Assembly (NCBI RefSeq): GCF_025685625.1
Contig: NZ_JAGSYI010000003.1
Coordinates: 434,001 to 498,000, forward strand
DNA: 64,000 bases
From: Acidicapsa acidisoli
Lineage (GTDB): Bacteria; Acidobacteriota; Terriglobia; Terriglobales; Acidobacteriaceae
Reading direction: 5' to 3'
Part shown: positions 52,243-60,496 of the stretch, in pieces
Layout of the letters: the number at the start of each line of letters is the position of its first letter
How positions within the stretch are numbered: the stretch's first letter is position 1
Notes under the pieces: model-generated
Databases searched by the model: none
Told to the model about the DNA's origin: nothing
What the model saw: only the letters and a program-made list of their open reading frames with translations
Program-made: the position numbers and the translations under genes

Positions 52243-52350
52243 GACCGGTTTGGAAAAACAAACCCTCAGGGGCTAAAGCCCCATTCTTTTTGCGTGATTT
52301 ATGTACGGGCTGAAGCCCATACCCTTCAATCCGTACCTTTGCAACTGAAC
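52243..52350. repeat. R1 repeat, copy D
   Basis: CCCTCAGGGGCTAAAGCCCC, a 23-bp spacer, then TGTACGGGCTGAAGCCCATA with the usual TACGGGC/GCCCATA hairpin (one mismatch), and outer ends GACCGGTTTGG and a diverged right arm. Between ubiE and the CDF gene, only 17 bp before the latter's start. Confidence 0.8.
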
Positions 52351-52367
52351 GGCTACCTGGAGTTCCC

Positions 52368-53834
52368 ATGAGTGCGACTGCTTCGCTTGGCCACAATTCG
52401 GAAGAGATGACCGCGGCCAAGCGGCGCGTGGCGCTGCATTCCGTGCTGGCGGCGCTGACGATGACGCTGCTGAAGCTGGCTGCCGGTCTGCTGAGCGGGT
52501 CGCTGGGTGTACTTTCGGACGCGGCGCACTCCGGGCTGGACCTTGTGGGCTCTGCGCTGACTCTTTTCTCGGTGCGGGTTTCGGACAAGCCAGCCGACGC
52601 GAACCACACATATGGCCACGCCAAGTTCGAGAATCTCTCTGCTTTCGTAGAAGCTGGACTCATGGCTGTCTCCTGCGCGTGGATTATCTGGGAGGCGATG
52701 CAGCGGATCTTTCTACATGAGGCGGTGGTTCGGCATTCGTTCTGGCCGGTGCTGGTGCTGGTGACTTCGATTGCGGTCGACTGGTGGAGATCGCGAAAGC
52801 TGGCTGCCGTGGCGCAGCAATTCAAGAGCACGGCGCTGGCGGCGGATGCCTTTCACTTCGCTTCGGATATCTGGTCGACGCTGGCGGTTCTTTGCGGGCT
52901 GGGATTGAGCTGGCTGGGCTCGATTACCGGCGTCGGCTGGCTGAGCTATGCCGATCCTGTTGCGGCGATGCTGGTTTCGCTGATGATTCTGCGGCTGACG
53001 TGGAAGCTGACCAGGGAGACATCGGAGGCGCTGCTCGACGCGGCTCCAAGCGAGATTCGCGAGAGCATCCTGCGAGAGGTTGCCGGAGTCGATGGCGTAC
53101 TGGGGATCGAACAGGCGCGGGTGCGGCGGGCTGGGTCGCTTACTTTTGCCGATCTGACGTTGGCGCTGCCCCGCAGCTACACCTTTGAGCACACCAATGA
53201 GCTGGTGCGGGCGACAACGGATGCGGTGCAACGGGTGGTTCCGGAAGCTGACGTGGTCATTCACACTGTACCGCGGCAGAGTTCGACGGAGAGCATCTTT
53301 GACCGGGTACGGTCTGTGGCGGCTCGCAACAATGTCTCGGTGCATGAGGTGAGCGTTCAGTCGATTGAAGGAAAGCTAAGGGTCGAGCAGCATGTGGAGC
53401 TGAACGAGGCTATGACGCTGGCTGAGGCGCACAACTTCGTGACGGCGATGGAGGCCGAGATTTTGCGGGAAGTGCCCGAGTTGAAGTCGGTGCTGACGCA
53501 TATCGAGAGCGAGCCGGCTACGATTGAGCGGACTTTGAAGGTTTCCGGAAAGGCTGCTGGGGATGGCCAGGTGGAGAGCGAGACGGAGCGTATCCGGCGC
53601 AATCTGCGATCGGTGGCCGCGGATTTTTCAGAGGTTGTGGATGTGCATGAGATCCTAGTCGGGCGCACCGGCGAGCATATTCATGTTTCCTGCCACTGCA
53701 CTCTGCCCGATGAACTGACAATGCAACGGGTGCATGAGGTGATTACCGCCCTCGAAGACCGGCTGAAACTGGAGTGCCCGGAGGTATATAAAGTCCTCAT
53801 CCATCCCGAGCCGGAGACGGATAACCATCGTTAA
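52368..53834 (+). CDS. Cation diffusion facilitator transporter with extended cytoplasmic domain
   Basis: 488 residues, against about 300 for most CDF exporters. Six membrane segments (about 20-215) hold both HxxxD metal sites: H54/D58 in SDAAHSGLD and H163/D167 in AFHFASD, the Zn/Co-type pattern. The cytoplasmic part appears to contain three ferredoxin-like units: about 230-302 (canonical), 315-382 and 410-482 (HEILVGRTGEHIHVSCHCTL and VYKVLIHPEPETD). GGAG lies 5 nt before the ATG. Probably exports divalent metal by H+ antiport, as a dimer. Confidence 0.88.
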   Translation: MSATASLGHNSEEMTAAKRRVALHSVLAALTMTLLKLAAGLLSGSLGVLSDAAHSGLDLVGSALTLFSVRVSDKPADANHTYGHAKFENLSAFVEAGLMAVSCAWIIWEAMQRIFLHEAVVRHSFWPVLVLVTSIAVDWWRSRKLAAVAQQFKSTALAADAFHFASDIWSTLAVLCGLGLSWLGSITGVGWLSYADPVAAMLVSLMILRLTWKLTRETSEALLDAAPSEIRESILREVAGVDGVLGIEQARVRRAGSLTFADLTLALPRSYTFEHTNELVRATTDAVQRVVPEADVVIHTVPRQSSTESIFDRVRSVAARNNVSVHEVSVQSIEGKLRVEQHVELNEAMTLAEAHNFVTAMEAEILREVPELKSVLTHIESEPATIERTLKVSGKAAGDGQVESETERIRRNLRSVAADFSEVVDVHEILVGRTGEHIHVSCHCTLPDELTMQRVHEVITALEDRLKLECPEVYKVLIHPEPETDNHR

Positions 53835-53869
53835 GCATCTATTGAGATGGAACGAAAAGGAATCTCACA

Positions 53870-54310
53870 ATGATTGCACGCACGGAATGGGCAAGCACGG
53901 AACCTAGCCCTGATATTTACGTCGGACATTCGCAATCCGGCCATACTATTCGCCTGGATGCGACGAAGGAACACTCCGAAGGCCCCAGCCCGATGGAGGT
54001 TGTGCTGGTGGCGCTGTGCGGATGCACCTCAGTGGACGTCGTGCATATTCTGCAGAAGAAGCGGCAGCCGCTGGCGCATCTGACCGTTTCGGCAACGGCA
54101 GAGCAGCGGACAGAGCCGCCGAATTACTTCAACAAGATTCAACTTGTGTATGCCGTAACGCCCGAGGCTGGCGGGCAGCTCAGCCGCAAGGCTGTCGAGG
54201 ATGCGGTCGCGCTGTCGAAGGACAAGTACTGCTCCGTTTCCGCGATGCTAGAAAAAAGCGCGGAGATTGAGTTTGTGATCGAGTATGTTGGCGGGGAGCC
54301 GCTGCCGTGA
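53870..54310 (+). CDS. OsmC/Ohr-family protein
   Basis: 146 residues: SGHTIRLDATKEHSEGPSPM, VALCGCTSVDVVHILQKKRQ (first Cys region) and KDKYCSVSAMLEKSAEIEF (second Cys). The two-cysteine layout is that of OsmC/YhfA-type peroxidases, which reduce organic hydroperoxides. Separate from the AhpC cluster. ATG preceded by GGA. The stop overlaps the GTG of the PASTA gene (GTGA), so they are co-translated. Confidence 0.88.
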   Translation: MIARTEWASTEPSPDIYVGHSQSGHTIRLDATKEHSEGPSPMEVVLVALCGCTSVDVVHILQKKRQPLAHLTVSATAEQRTEPPNYFNKIQLVYAVTPEAGGQLSRKAVEDAVALSKDKYCSVSAMLEKSAEIEFVIEYVGGEPLP

Positions 54311-55140
54311 GAGTTCGCCTGCGGCCCATCCAGAACTTCTTTCAGGGCGCGATGGTGCTGATGGCGCTGGTTCTCGTGGCGCTGGCTGCGGCGATCACGA
54401 CGATGCAGTTCGCCATTCATGGGGCCGAAGTGCGCGTGCCTGCGCTCAAGGACATGACGGTGGCGGAGGCGAGAAGCCAGACGTCCGGACTGGGCTTGAA
54501 TCTGGAAGTGGACAACCGGTACTACTCTTCGGATGTGGCAGCGGGGCACATCCTTTCGCAATCTCCCGTTCCCGGAGCGGTGGTGCGGCGCGAGTGGCGG
54601 GTGCGCGTGGCCGAGAGCCTGGGGCCGCAGAAGGTTGAAGTTCCGAACGTTGTCGGCAGCCAGGAGCGTTCGGCGGCGCTGAATCTGCGGCGGGTGGGTC
54701 TCGAAGCAGGGATGGTCGCCGAGTTGCCTTCCGCGAAGATCGAAGCGGGTACGGTGCTGGCCCAGGACCCTCCGGCCAAGGCTCAGGGAATTGAGAAGCC
54801 GAGCATCAATCTGCTGGTGGCTGCTACGGACGACTCCCCGCCGGATGGATTTGTGATGCCGGATCTGACCGGGTTGCCGATTGTGACGGCGCAGAGCTTT
54901 CTTACCCGCGTGGGAATCAAGTTTGGCGAGCCGAAGTATCAGGATGTGCCGATTCCGCAGGTTTCTTCGGCGGGCTACGCGCCAATAGGATCGCCTACTA
55001 CCGGAGCTGCGGTAGCGTCGGCGGACGCGCCACCTATGGCAAAACCATCGGCTGTGCCTGGAGCCGTGCTGGCTCAGTCGCCGCCTGCTGGATATCGCGT
55101 GGATGTGGGAGCGATGGTTTCGCTGACTGTGGCGAAGTAG
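54307..55140 (+). CDS. Stand-alone PASTA-domain protein
   Basis: 277 residues: an N-terminal membrane helix (GAMVLMALVLVALAAAITTM) then three PASTA units: VRVPALKDMTVAEARSQTSG and SQSPVPGAVV; VEVPNVVGSQERSAALNLRR and AQDPPAKAQG; VMPDLTGLPIVTAQSFLTRV and AQSPPAGYRV. No kinase or transpeptidase domain is attached. PASTA units bind peptidoglycan fragments, so a periplasmic wall-sensing role is plausible. GTG start overlaps the osmC stop by 4 nt; convergent with rsmB. Confidence 0.85.
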   Translation: MRVRLRPIQNFFQGAMVLMALVLVALAAAITTMQFAIHGAEVRVPALKDMTVAEARSQTSGLGLNLEVDNRYYSSDVAAGHILSQSPVPGAVVRREWRVRVAESLGPQKVEVPNVVGSQERSAALNLRRVGLEAGMVAELPSAKIEAGTVLAQDPPAKAQGIEKPSINLLVAATDDSPPDGFVMPDLTGLPIVTAQSFLTRVGIKFGEPKYQDVPIPQVSSAGYAPIGSPTTGAAVASADAPPMAKPSAVPGAVLAQSPPAGYRVDVGAMVSLTVAK

Positions 55141-55143
55141 TGC

Positions 55144-56544
55144 TTACTTCTGCTTTTCCAGCACGGCGATAAAGAAGCCGTCGGTTGGAGCTTCCGGACC
55201 TAAGCTGCCCGGCAGGAGCGTGAGTGAGCCGTCCGGAGCGACCGCGTTCTTCAATCGCTCTGAGCCTTGCGACGTCAGGCGGCCTTCTTTTTGCAACTTC
55301 TTGATAACTTCGGAGACGGGTATCTGCCGCCAGCCGGGCGATTGAGCAAGAACCTCAGCAACGACTGCGCTGTTTTCTTCCGGCTCCAGCGAGCAGGTGG
55401 AGTAGATGACCCTGCCCGTGCTCGCTCTCAGTGCACCGTGCAGGATGGCGCATTGGCGCTCGTGATGGCGAACTAGATCAGCGGGCTGAAGACGATGGCG
55501 AATCTCCGGATTGCGGCCCAACGTGCCGGTGCCGCTGCATGGAACATCGGCGAGGACGAGATCGTAGGAATCGATCTCTTCCGGTTCCGCCGCATCGGCC
55601 TGGCGCACTTCGATCCTGGTTGCGTAAGGACTTGCGCTGATTCGGGCTTTGAGTGCTTCAAGCCGGGCGAGATTGATTTCGCAGGCTGTGATCTGCGCTT
55701 GCGGGTTGAGTTCGGCGAGGATCAGCGTCTTACCGCCGGGAGCTGCGCAGCAATCCAGAATTCGCCTCGGAAGCGGGGTGACGCCGCCGCTCAGTTCCGC
55801 GATGAGCTGCGAGCCTTCTTCCTGAATTCGCACGCGACCGGATTGGAAGGCCTCCGTAGCGGTTACATCGCCGTTCAGGATGCGCCGTGCATCGGTCAGA
55901 ATGGCGCCGGGAGCGAGCTGCATTCCATTGACGGCTAGCTCCGCTTCGGCTTCTCGGCTTTCTAGACGGAGAGATAGTTCTGGCTGTTGCTGACCGTGTT
56001 CGCAGATGGCGCGGGCCTGTTCGAGGCCGTAGTTCGCGGCCCAGCGCTCAACGAGCCAAAGCGGGTGGGCAGTTGCCTCGGCCAACTGCTCTGGAGATGG
56101 ACTGGACGGCAGCGATGCTGGCCGCGGACGCTCCGCAATTCTCCGCAAAACCGCATTTACCATGCGCGAGGCGTGCTGATGTCCGGCGATTTTTGCGAGG
56201 TTTACACTTTCGCTGATGGCCGCGTGGGCCGGGATGCGGTCGAGATAGTGAAGCTGAAATGTGCCGAGACGAAGCGCAATCTGAATAGCTGAATCGAGGC
56301 GGGCGTTCGGCTTCGACAGCAGAGTTCGAATTGCGGAATCGATGTGGAGCTGCCAGCGCAAAGTGCCCATTACGAGCGTTGTGCAGAGGTTTCGATCAAG
56401 GGTCGAAAGTTCTGAAAGACGCGGACGGCGAAGCAGTTCATCGGCGTGGGCGTGGGAGGAGTTTTCCATTTCCAACAGAAGCATGAAGGCTTCGTAGCGG
56501 GCGGGTGTTATGCCAGCCGGGGCCTTTCTGGGGAGTTTGCGCAT
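55144..56544 (-). CDS. rsmB: 16S rRNA m5C967 methyltransferase RsmB
   Basis: 466 residues. The N-terminal NusB-like RNA-binding half (FMLLLEMENSSHAHADELLR, LRLGTFQLHYLDRIPAHAAI, SESVNLAKIAGHQHASRMVN) is followed by the SAM methyltransferase domain: RILDCCAAPGGKTLILAELN, LADVPCSGTGTLGRNPEIRH and the second catalytic Cys in IYSTCSLEPEENSAVV. The ATG at 56544 is 2 nt after the fmt stop; a TTG two codons earlier is possible. Third gene of the def-fmt-rsmB run. Confidence 0.93.
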   Translation of the reverse strand: MRKLPRKAPAGITPARYEAFMLLLEMENSSHAHADELLRRPRLSELSTLDRNLCTTLVMGTLRWQLHIDSAIRTLLSKPNARLDSAIQIALRLGTFQLHYLDRIPAHAAISESVNLAKIAGHQHASRMVNAVLRRIAERPRPASLPSSPSPEQLAEATAHPLWLVERWAANYGLEQARAICEHGQQQPELSLRLESREAEAELAVNGMQLAPGAILTDARRILNGDVTATEAFQSGRVRIQEEGSQLIAELSGGVTPLPRRILDCCAAPGGKTLILAELNPQAQITACEINLARLEALKARISASPYATRIEVRQADAAEPEEIDSYDLVLADVPCSGTGTLGRNPEIRHRLQPADLVRHHERQCAILHGALRASTGRVIYSTCSLEPEENSAVVAEVLAQSPGWRQIPVSEVIKKLQKEGRLTSQGSERLKNAVAPDGSLTLLPGSLGPEAPTDGFFIAVLEKQK

Positions 56545-56546
56545 GA

Positions 56547-57491
56547 TCAACCGGGCAACCCAAGTTTTGCGCCAGCGTGGATCGGGTTGCCGCGCAGAAA
56601 CTCGGCTGCGGTCATGCGATTCTTGCCTTCCGGTTGGACTTCCAGCAGTTCGAGTGCGGTACCATCGGCGCAGACAACCAGAAGCCGCTTATCTTCGATG
56701 AGAATCTGACCTGGTTGTCCTGATTCCGGCGCAGTAACAGGCCGGAGTTGATGGACGATGAGCTTTTTGCCTTCGAAGACAGTGAAGGCACCCGGCCATG
56801 GCTGGAAGCCGCGCCAGCGATTCCAAAGTTCAGTCGCGGTCTGCGTGGCGAAGTCCATGCGGCCGTCTTCGCGGTCGAGGATGCGGGCCAGCGTGGCCTG
56901 GGAATGGTCCTGCGGCTGGGGTAGGATGCTGCCGTCGGCAAGGCCTGCGAGGGTTTCGACGACCAATGGCGCGCCGAATACGGATAGCTCTTCGAAGAGA
57001 TCGACGGCGGTCTGTTCAGGCCGGATGGCGATCTGTTGCTGAAGCAGGATTGGGCCGGTGTCGAGGCCCTCTTCGAGCAGCATCGTTGTGTTGCCGGTGA
57101 CTGCTTCACCCATGGCTACTGCCCATTGGATGGGCGCGGCGCCACGGTACTTTGGAAGCAGCGAGCCGTGCAGGTTGATGCAGCCAAGCCGGGGCAGATC
57201 GAGCATCCAGCGAGGGATGATGCGGCCATAGGCGACGACGACAATCGCGTCGGGAGCGATGGATTCGAGGCTGGAGCGGAACTCCACGTTGTTTTTGATC
57301 TTTTCCGGCTGGGTAACTTCAAGACCACGTGTCAGGGCTATTTGCTTGACCGGAGGAGCGGTAAGAACCTGCTTGCGCCCTACCGGGCGGTCGGGCTGCG
57401 TGACCACTAGCGCGATTTCATGACCTGCTGCGATCAGAGCTTCGAGTGTGGGCACGGCGAATTGCGGCGTTCCGCAGAAAACCAACCGCAT
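56547..57491 (-). CDS. fmt: Methionyl-tRNA formyltransferase
   Basis: Formylates initiator Met-tRNA with 10-formyl-THF. 314 residues: RLVFCGTPQFAVPTLEALI, VVAYGRIIPRWMLDLPRLGC, INLHGSLLPKYRGAAPIQWA (the HxSLLPxxxG catalytic signature), and DTGPILLQQQIAI. ATG at 57491 preferred over one 7 codons upstream. 27 nt after def and 2 nt before rsmB. Confidence 0.95.
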   Translation of the reverse strand: MRLVFCGTPQFAVPTLEALIAAGHEIALVVTQPDRPVGRKQVLTAPPVKQIALTRGLEVTQPEKIKNNVEFRSSLESIAPDAIVVVAYGRIIPRWMLDLPRLGCINLHGSLLPKYRGAAPIQWAVAMGEAVTGNTTMLLEEGLDTGPILLQQQIAIRPEQTAVDLFEELSVFGAPLVVETLAGLADGSILPQPQDHSQATLARILDREDGRMDFATQTATELWNRWRGFQPWPGAFTVFEGKKLIVHQLRPVTAPESGQPGQILIEDKRLLVVCADGTALELLEVQPEGKNRMTAAEFLRGNPIHAGAKLGLPG

Positions 57492-57518
57492 TGGAGCAAC
57501 GCCCTCAGTCACGGCGCC

Positions 57519-58028
57519 CTACCACTCGCCGGCGCGTTGCATCTTGCGGATTTTGCGCAGGGCGAGGTCGCGTTTGAGGCTGCTGATGCGGAAGATGAAA
57601 AGCATGCCGTCCAGGTGGTCGATCTCATGCTGCATGCAGCGGGAGAGCAGTTCTTCGCCCTCGGCCTCGAACCACTTGCCGTATTCGTCCTGAGCGCGGA
57701 TGCGCACCTTTGCCGAGCGGACGACCTTTTCGCGAATCTCGGGGAAGCTGAGGCAGCCTTCTTCTTCGTAGAGTTTGCCCTCGCGCTGGATGATCTCCGG
57801 ATTGATGAGCACCATCTTTTTGGCTGGGTCTTTGCCGTTGCTGAGGTCGATAACCGTGATGCGCTTGGAGATGGAGACCTGGGGCGCGGCGAGGCCGATG
57901 CCCTGCGCGGCGTACATGGTTTCAAACATGTCGGCTACGAACTTGCGCAGCTTATCGTCGAACTCGGTGACCGGTTCGCCGGGCTGCTGGAGAACCGGGT
58001 CGGGATATTTCACGATGGTGAGAATCAT
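57519..58028 (-). CDS. def: Peptide deformylase
   Basis: Removes the formyl group from nascent proteins, metal-dependent. 169 residues with all three motifs: GIGLAAPQ, EEGCLSFP and HEIDHLDG. Type I layout with a short basic C-terminal tail (LRKIRKMQRAGEW). It heads the def-fmt-rsmB operon; the aroC stop lies 38 nt upstream, so read-through from aroC is possible. Confidence 0.97.
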   Translation of the reverse strand: MILTIVKYPDPVLQQPGEPVTEFDDKLRKFVADMFETMYAAQGIGLAAPQVSISKRITVIDLSNGKDPAKKMVLINPEIIQREGKLYEEEGCLSFPEIREKVVRSAKVRIRAQDEYGKWFEAEGEELLSRCMQHEIDHLDGMLFIFRISSLKRDLALRKIRKMQRAGEW

Positions 58029-58066
58029 GGGCCTTGAACTGACACGTGCCTTTCCGAAGTGCTTAC

Positions 58067-59257
58067 CTAGTAGTTCCTGATTTGTTGGATGTAGCCATCG
58101 TAGTTGCGCTTCAGCTCTTCCGCTGAGTCGCCGCCGAATTTCTCCATCACTTCCTTGGCGATGATGAAGGCTACCATGGCTTCCGCGGCTACGCCGGCGG
58201 CTGGGACGACGCAGATGTCGGAACGCTCGTAGCTGGCACTCGTTGCCTCGCGGGTGTCGAAGCGGACGGATTCGAGCGGGCGGCGCAGGGTGCTGATCGG
58301 TTTGAGGTAACCGCGCACAACTACGTCTTCGCCGTTGGAGATGCCGCCTTCGATGCCACCGGCGTTGTTTTGATGGCGCGTGAAGCGGGTTGGCTTGTCG
58401 GTCTCGGTTACAAGTTCGGGGGGGCCGTAGTGGATGGCATCGTGGACCTGGGAGCCAAAGGATTCGGCGGCGGTGACTCCGCGACCGATTTCGACAGCTT
58501 TCACTGCCTGCAGGCTCATTACGGCCCAGGCGAGCAGGCCGTCGAGGCGTTCATCCCAGTTGGCGTAGGTGCCGACGCCGGGAGGAAGGCCGTGAACGAC
58601 GACCTCGAAGACTCCGCCGATGGTGTCGCCGGTGCGGGAGGTCTCTTCGACTTCGGCTTTCATGCGGGCCTCGGTCTCGGGGTCGACGCAGCTCAGCATG
58701 ATCTCCGATTTTTCGGTGACGGCGACGATTTCATCCCACGCGGCTGGACGCTCCAGTTCGATGCGGCCCACGCGGATCACGTGGCTTGCGACCTCGATGC
58801 CGAGATGACGCAGGAGCAGCTTGGCGAAGGCTCCGGCGGCCACGCGCGACGTGGACTCGCGGGCCGATGCGCGCTCCAGCACGTATCGCGCGTCTTTGAA
58901 GTTATATTTCAGAGCGCCGGGCAGGTCGGCGTGGCCGGGACGCGGCGAGGCGACAACCTGATGCTTGCTGAGGTCACCAGCTTCGACGGGAAGCTTCTCT
59001 TCCCAGTTCTTCCAGTCGCGGTTGGCGATCTGGATCGCGATGGGCGAACCGATGGTCTTGCCGTGGCGAACTCCTGAGAGAATGTGGACCTTGTCGGTCT
59101 CGATCTTCATGCGGCCGCCACGGCCATAGCCCTGCTGGCGGCGCCAGAGCTCGCGGTTGATGAAGTCGAAATCGACAGTTAACCCGGCAGGTAAACCGGA
59201 AATGAGCGCAATGAGAGCTTCGCCGTGCGACTCTCCGGCGGTTTCGAAACGGATCAT
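58067..59257 (-). CDS. aroC: Chorismate synthase
   Basis: Final shikimate step: EPSP to chorismate, using reduced FMN. 396 residues: FETAGESHGEALIALISGLP, GYGRGGRMKIE, ASPRPGHADLPGALKYNFKD, RYVLERASARESTSRVAAGA, RHQNNAGGIEGGISNGEDVV and RSDICVVPAAGVAAEAM. Canonical length. Same strand as def. Confidence 0.96.
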   Translation of the reverse strand: MIRFETAGESHGEALIALISGLPAGLTVDFDFINRELWRRQQGYGRGGRMKIETDKVHILSGVRHGKTIGSPIAIQIANRDWKNWEEKLPVEAGDLSKHQVVASPRPGHADLPGALKYNFKDARYVLERASARESTSRVAAGAFAKLLLRHLGIEVASHVIRVGRIELERPAAWDEIVAVTEKSEIMLSCVDPETEARMKAEVEETSRTGDTIGGVFEVVVHGLPPGVGTYANWDERLDGLLAWAVMSLQAVKAVEIGRGVTAAESFGSQVHDAIHYGPPELVTETDKPTRFTRHQNNAGGIEGGISNGEDVVVRGYLKPISTLRRPLESVRFDTREATSASYERSDICVVPAAGVAAEAMVAFIIAKEVMEKFGGDSAEELKRNYDGYIQQIRNY

Positions 59258-59280
59258 GGCTTTTTAATTGTAACGAAAGC

Positions 59281-59334
59281 GGCGAGTTAGCGGGTTAGCG
59301 CCGCTTCGCGGCATTGGCGGGTTGGCGAGTTAGC
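59281..59334. repeat. Short direct repeats and hairpin upstream of aroC
   Basis: GGCGAGTTAGC occurs at 59281-59291 and again at 59324-59334. Variants GCGGGTTAGCG and GGCGGGTTGGCG lie between, around a GCCGC-TTC-GCGGC hairpin (59300-59312). Low-complexity spacer between the EVE gene and aroC. Confidence 0.5.
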
Positions 59335-59343
59335 AGCATTTGC

Positions 59344-59724
59344 TCAGTCTACGAACCAACGCCATTGATCCTCGGTTAGTGGAACGACCGAGAGGCGGCC
59401 TATGATGACCAGCGGCGACTGGGCGAAGAGTGGCTCGGCTTTGATGGCTGTGAGTGTCTTCGGTGTTTTGAGGCGTTTGCCTACTTTGACTTTTACTATG
59501 GGAACTTTGGGGTCGGCGGGGTCAACACTCACCACAGTCCCGGTGCCGACGGCGGTACGTTCTTCGCCGGTGTGGTAGAAGATCCACTTTGTTCCTTTGG
59601 GCATTTCGCGCAGGTATTTCACCGCGGTGGGATTGGTAACGCCGTCCCAAATCGTCTCCTGATCGCGGAGGAAGTTGTCAAAGGAATATTTGTCGGGTTC
59701 GGTTTTGAAGAGGAAATAGCTCAT
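59344..59724 (-). CDS. EVE-domain protein
   Basis: 126 residues: SYFLFKTEPDKYSFDNFLRD, QETIWDGVTNPTAVKYLREM, KGTKWIFYHTGEERTAVGTG, and a C-terminal RLSVVPLTEDQWRWFVD. EVE domains (PUA-like) are proposed to read modified bases in RNA or DNA. ATG at 59724 fits the family N-terminus. The divergent antitoxin gene begins 116 bp away. Confidence 0.88.
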   Translation of the reverse strand: MSYFLFKTEPDKYSFDNFLRDQETIWDGVTNPTAVKYLREMPKGTKWIFYHTGEERTAVGTGTVVSVDPADPKVPIVKVKVGKRLKTPKTLTAIKAEPLFAQSPLVIIGRLSVVPLTEDQWRWFVD

Positions 59725-59840
59725 GTCGGTTCCATCGTACGGCCTGGACCGGCGAATAGGGAATAGAGGCGCGAAAACGGAGATCGCCGATTGTAAGGAA
59801 TCCTTGTTTCCGTATATTCTTGAATCATAGTGAGGACACA

Positions 59841-60065
59841 ATGCTTGCGAAGATGACGGTTAAGAATCAGGTCACGCTCCCTAAAGCAGTTGTTTCGCAT
59901 TTCAATGGAGTGGAATATTTCGACGTCAGCACGGATGGAGCGAGCATTACCCTTCGTCCACTTCGGAGGAGCCGCGCGGATGAGGTTCGCCAGCAACTGG
60001 CCGAGCTTGGAATCGAGGAACAGGACGTGGTCGACTCCATTCGCTGGGCGCGGAAGACGCAGTGA
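59841..60065 (+). CDS. Antitoxin-like protein (AbrB/MazE type)
   Basis: 74 residues with a swapped-hairpin AbrB N-terminus (AKMTVKNQVTLPKAVVSHFN) and a C-terminal helix (EVRQQLAELGIEEQDVVDSI) suited to binding a toxin. AGGA lies 5 nt before the ATG. The stop overlaps the next gene's GTG by 4 nt, the classic arrangement of a toxin-antitoxin pair. Expected to bind the promoter and neutralise the PIN toxin. Confidence 0.8.
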   Translation: MLAKMTVKNQVTLPKAVVSHFNGVEYFDVSTDGASITLRPLRRSRADEVRQQLAELGIEEQDVVDSIRWARKTQ

Positions 60066-60490
60066 GGCAGCGGGTTGTCTTTGACACAAATACCGTTATC
60101 TCCGCTCTGCTTTTCGTGAACGGCAGATTGGCCTGGCTGAGGGCGCATTGGCGAGATGGTGGCTGTGTGCCGCTGGTTTCACGCACAACCGTTGCAGAAC
60201 TGAGCCGGGTTCTGGCCTATCAGAAGTTCCGGCTCTCGCCGGACGACCGCCTGGAGCTGCTGGGCGATTATCTGCCTTATTGCGAGACCATTGAGGCAAT
60301 CGGTCATTGTGCCTTGATTTGCCGCGACGCGAACGATCAGCAATTTATGGATCTCGCTCAGAGTGGAGCTGCTGACGTGCTGGTGAGCGGCGATGAAGAT
60401 CTGTTGGCCTTCGCTGGGCGAACAGCATATTTCATCGAGGCTCCTGAAGCATATCGGTTCAGAGTCGCCGGCGCTGAAAACGATTTGTAG
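60062..60490 (+). CDS. PIN-domain toxin-like ribonuclease
   Basis: 142 residues of the 'putative toxin, PIN family' (COG1569-like). Acidic residues of the nuclease site: D in RVVFDTNTVISALLF, E in TVAELSRVLAYQKF, D in CRDANDQQFMDLAQ and D in VLVSGDEDLLAF. GTG start within the antitoxin stop. Together with the antitoxin it forms a VapBC-like module; the RNA target is unknown. Confidence 0.82.
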   Translation: MRQRVVFDTNTVISALLFVNGRLAWLRAHWRDGGCVPLVSRTTVAELSRVLAYQKFRLSPDDRLELLGDYLPYCETIEAIGHCALICRDANDQQFMDLAQSGAADVLVSGDEDLLAFAGRTAYFIEAPEAYRFRVAGAENDL

Positions 60491-60496
60491 ACTCGT

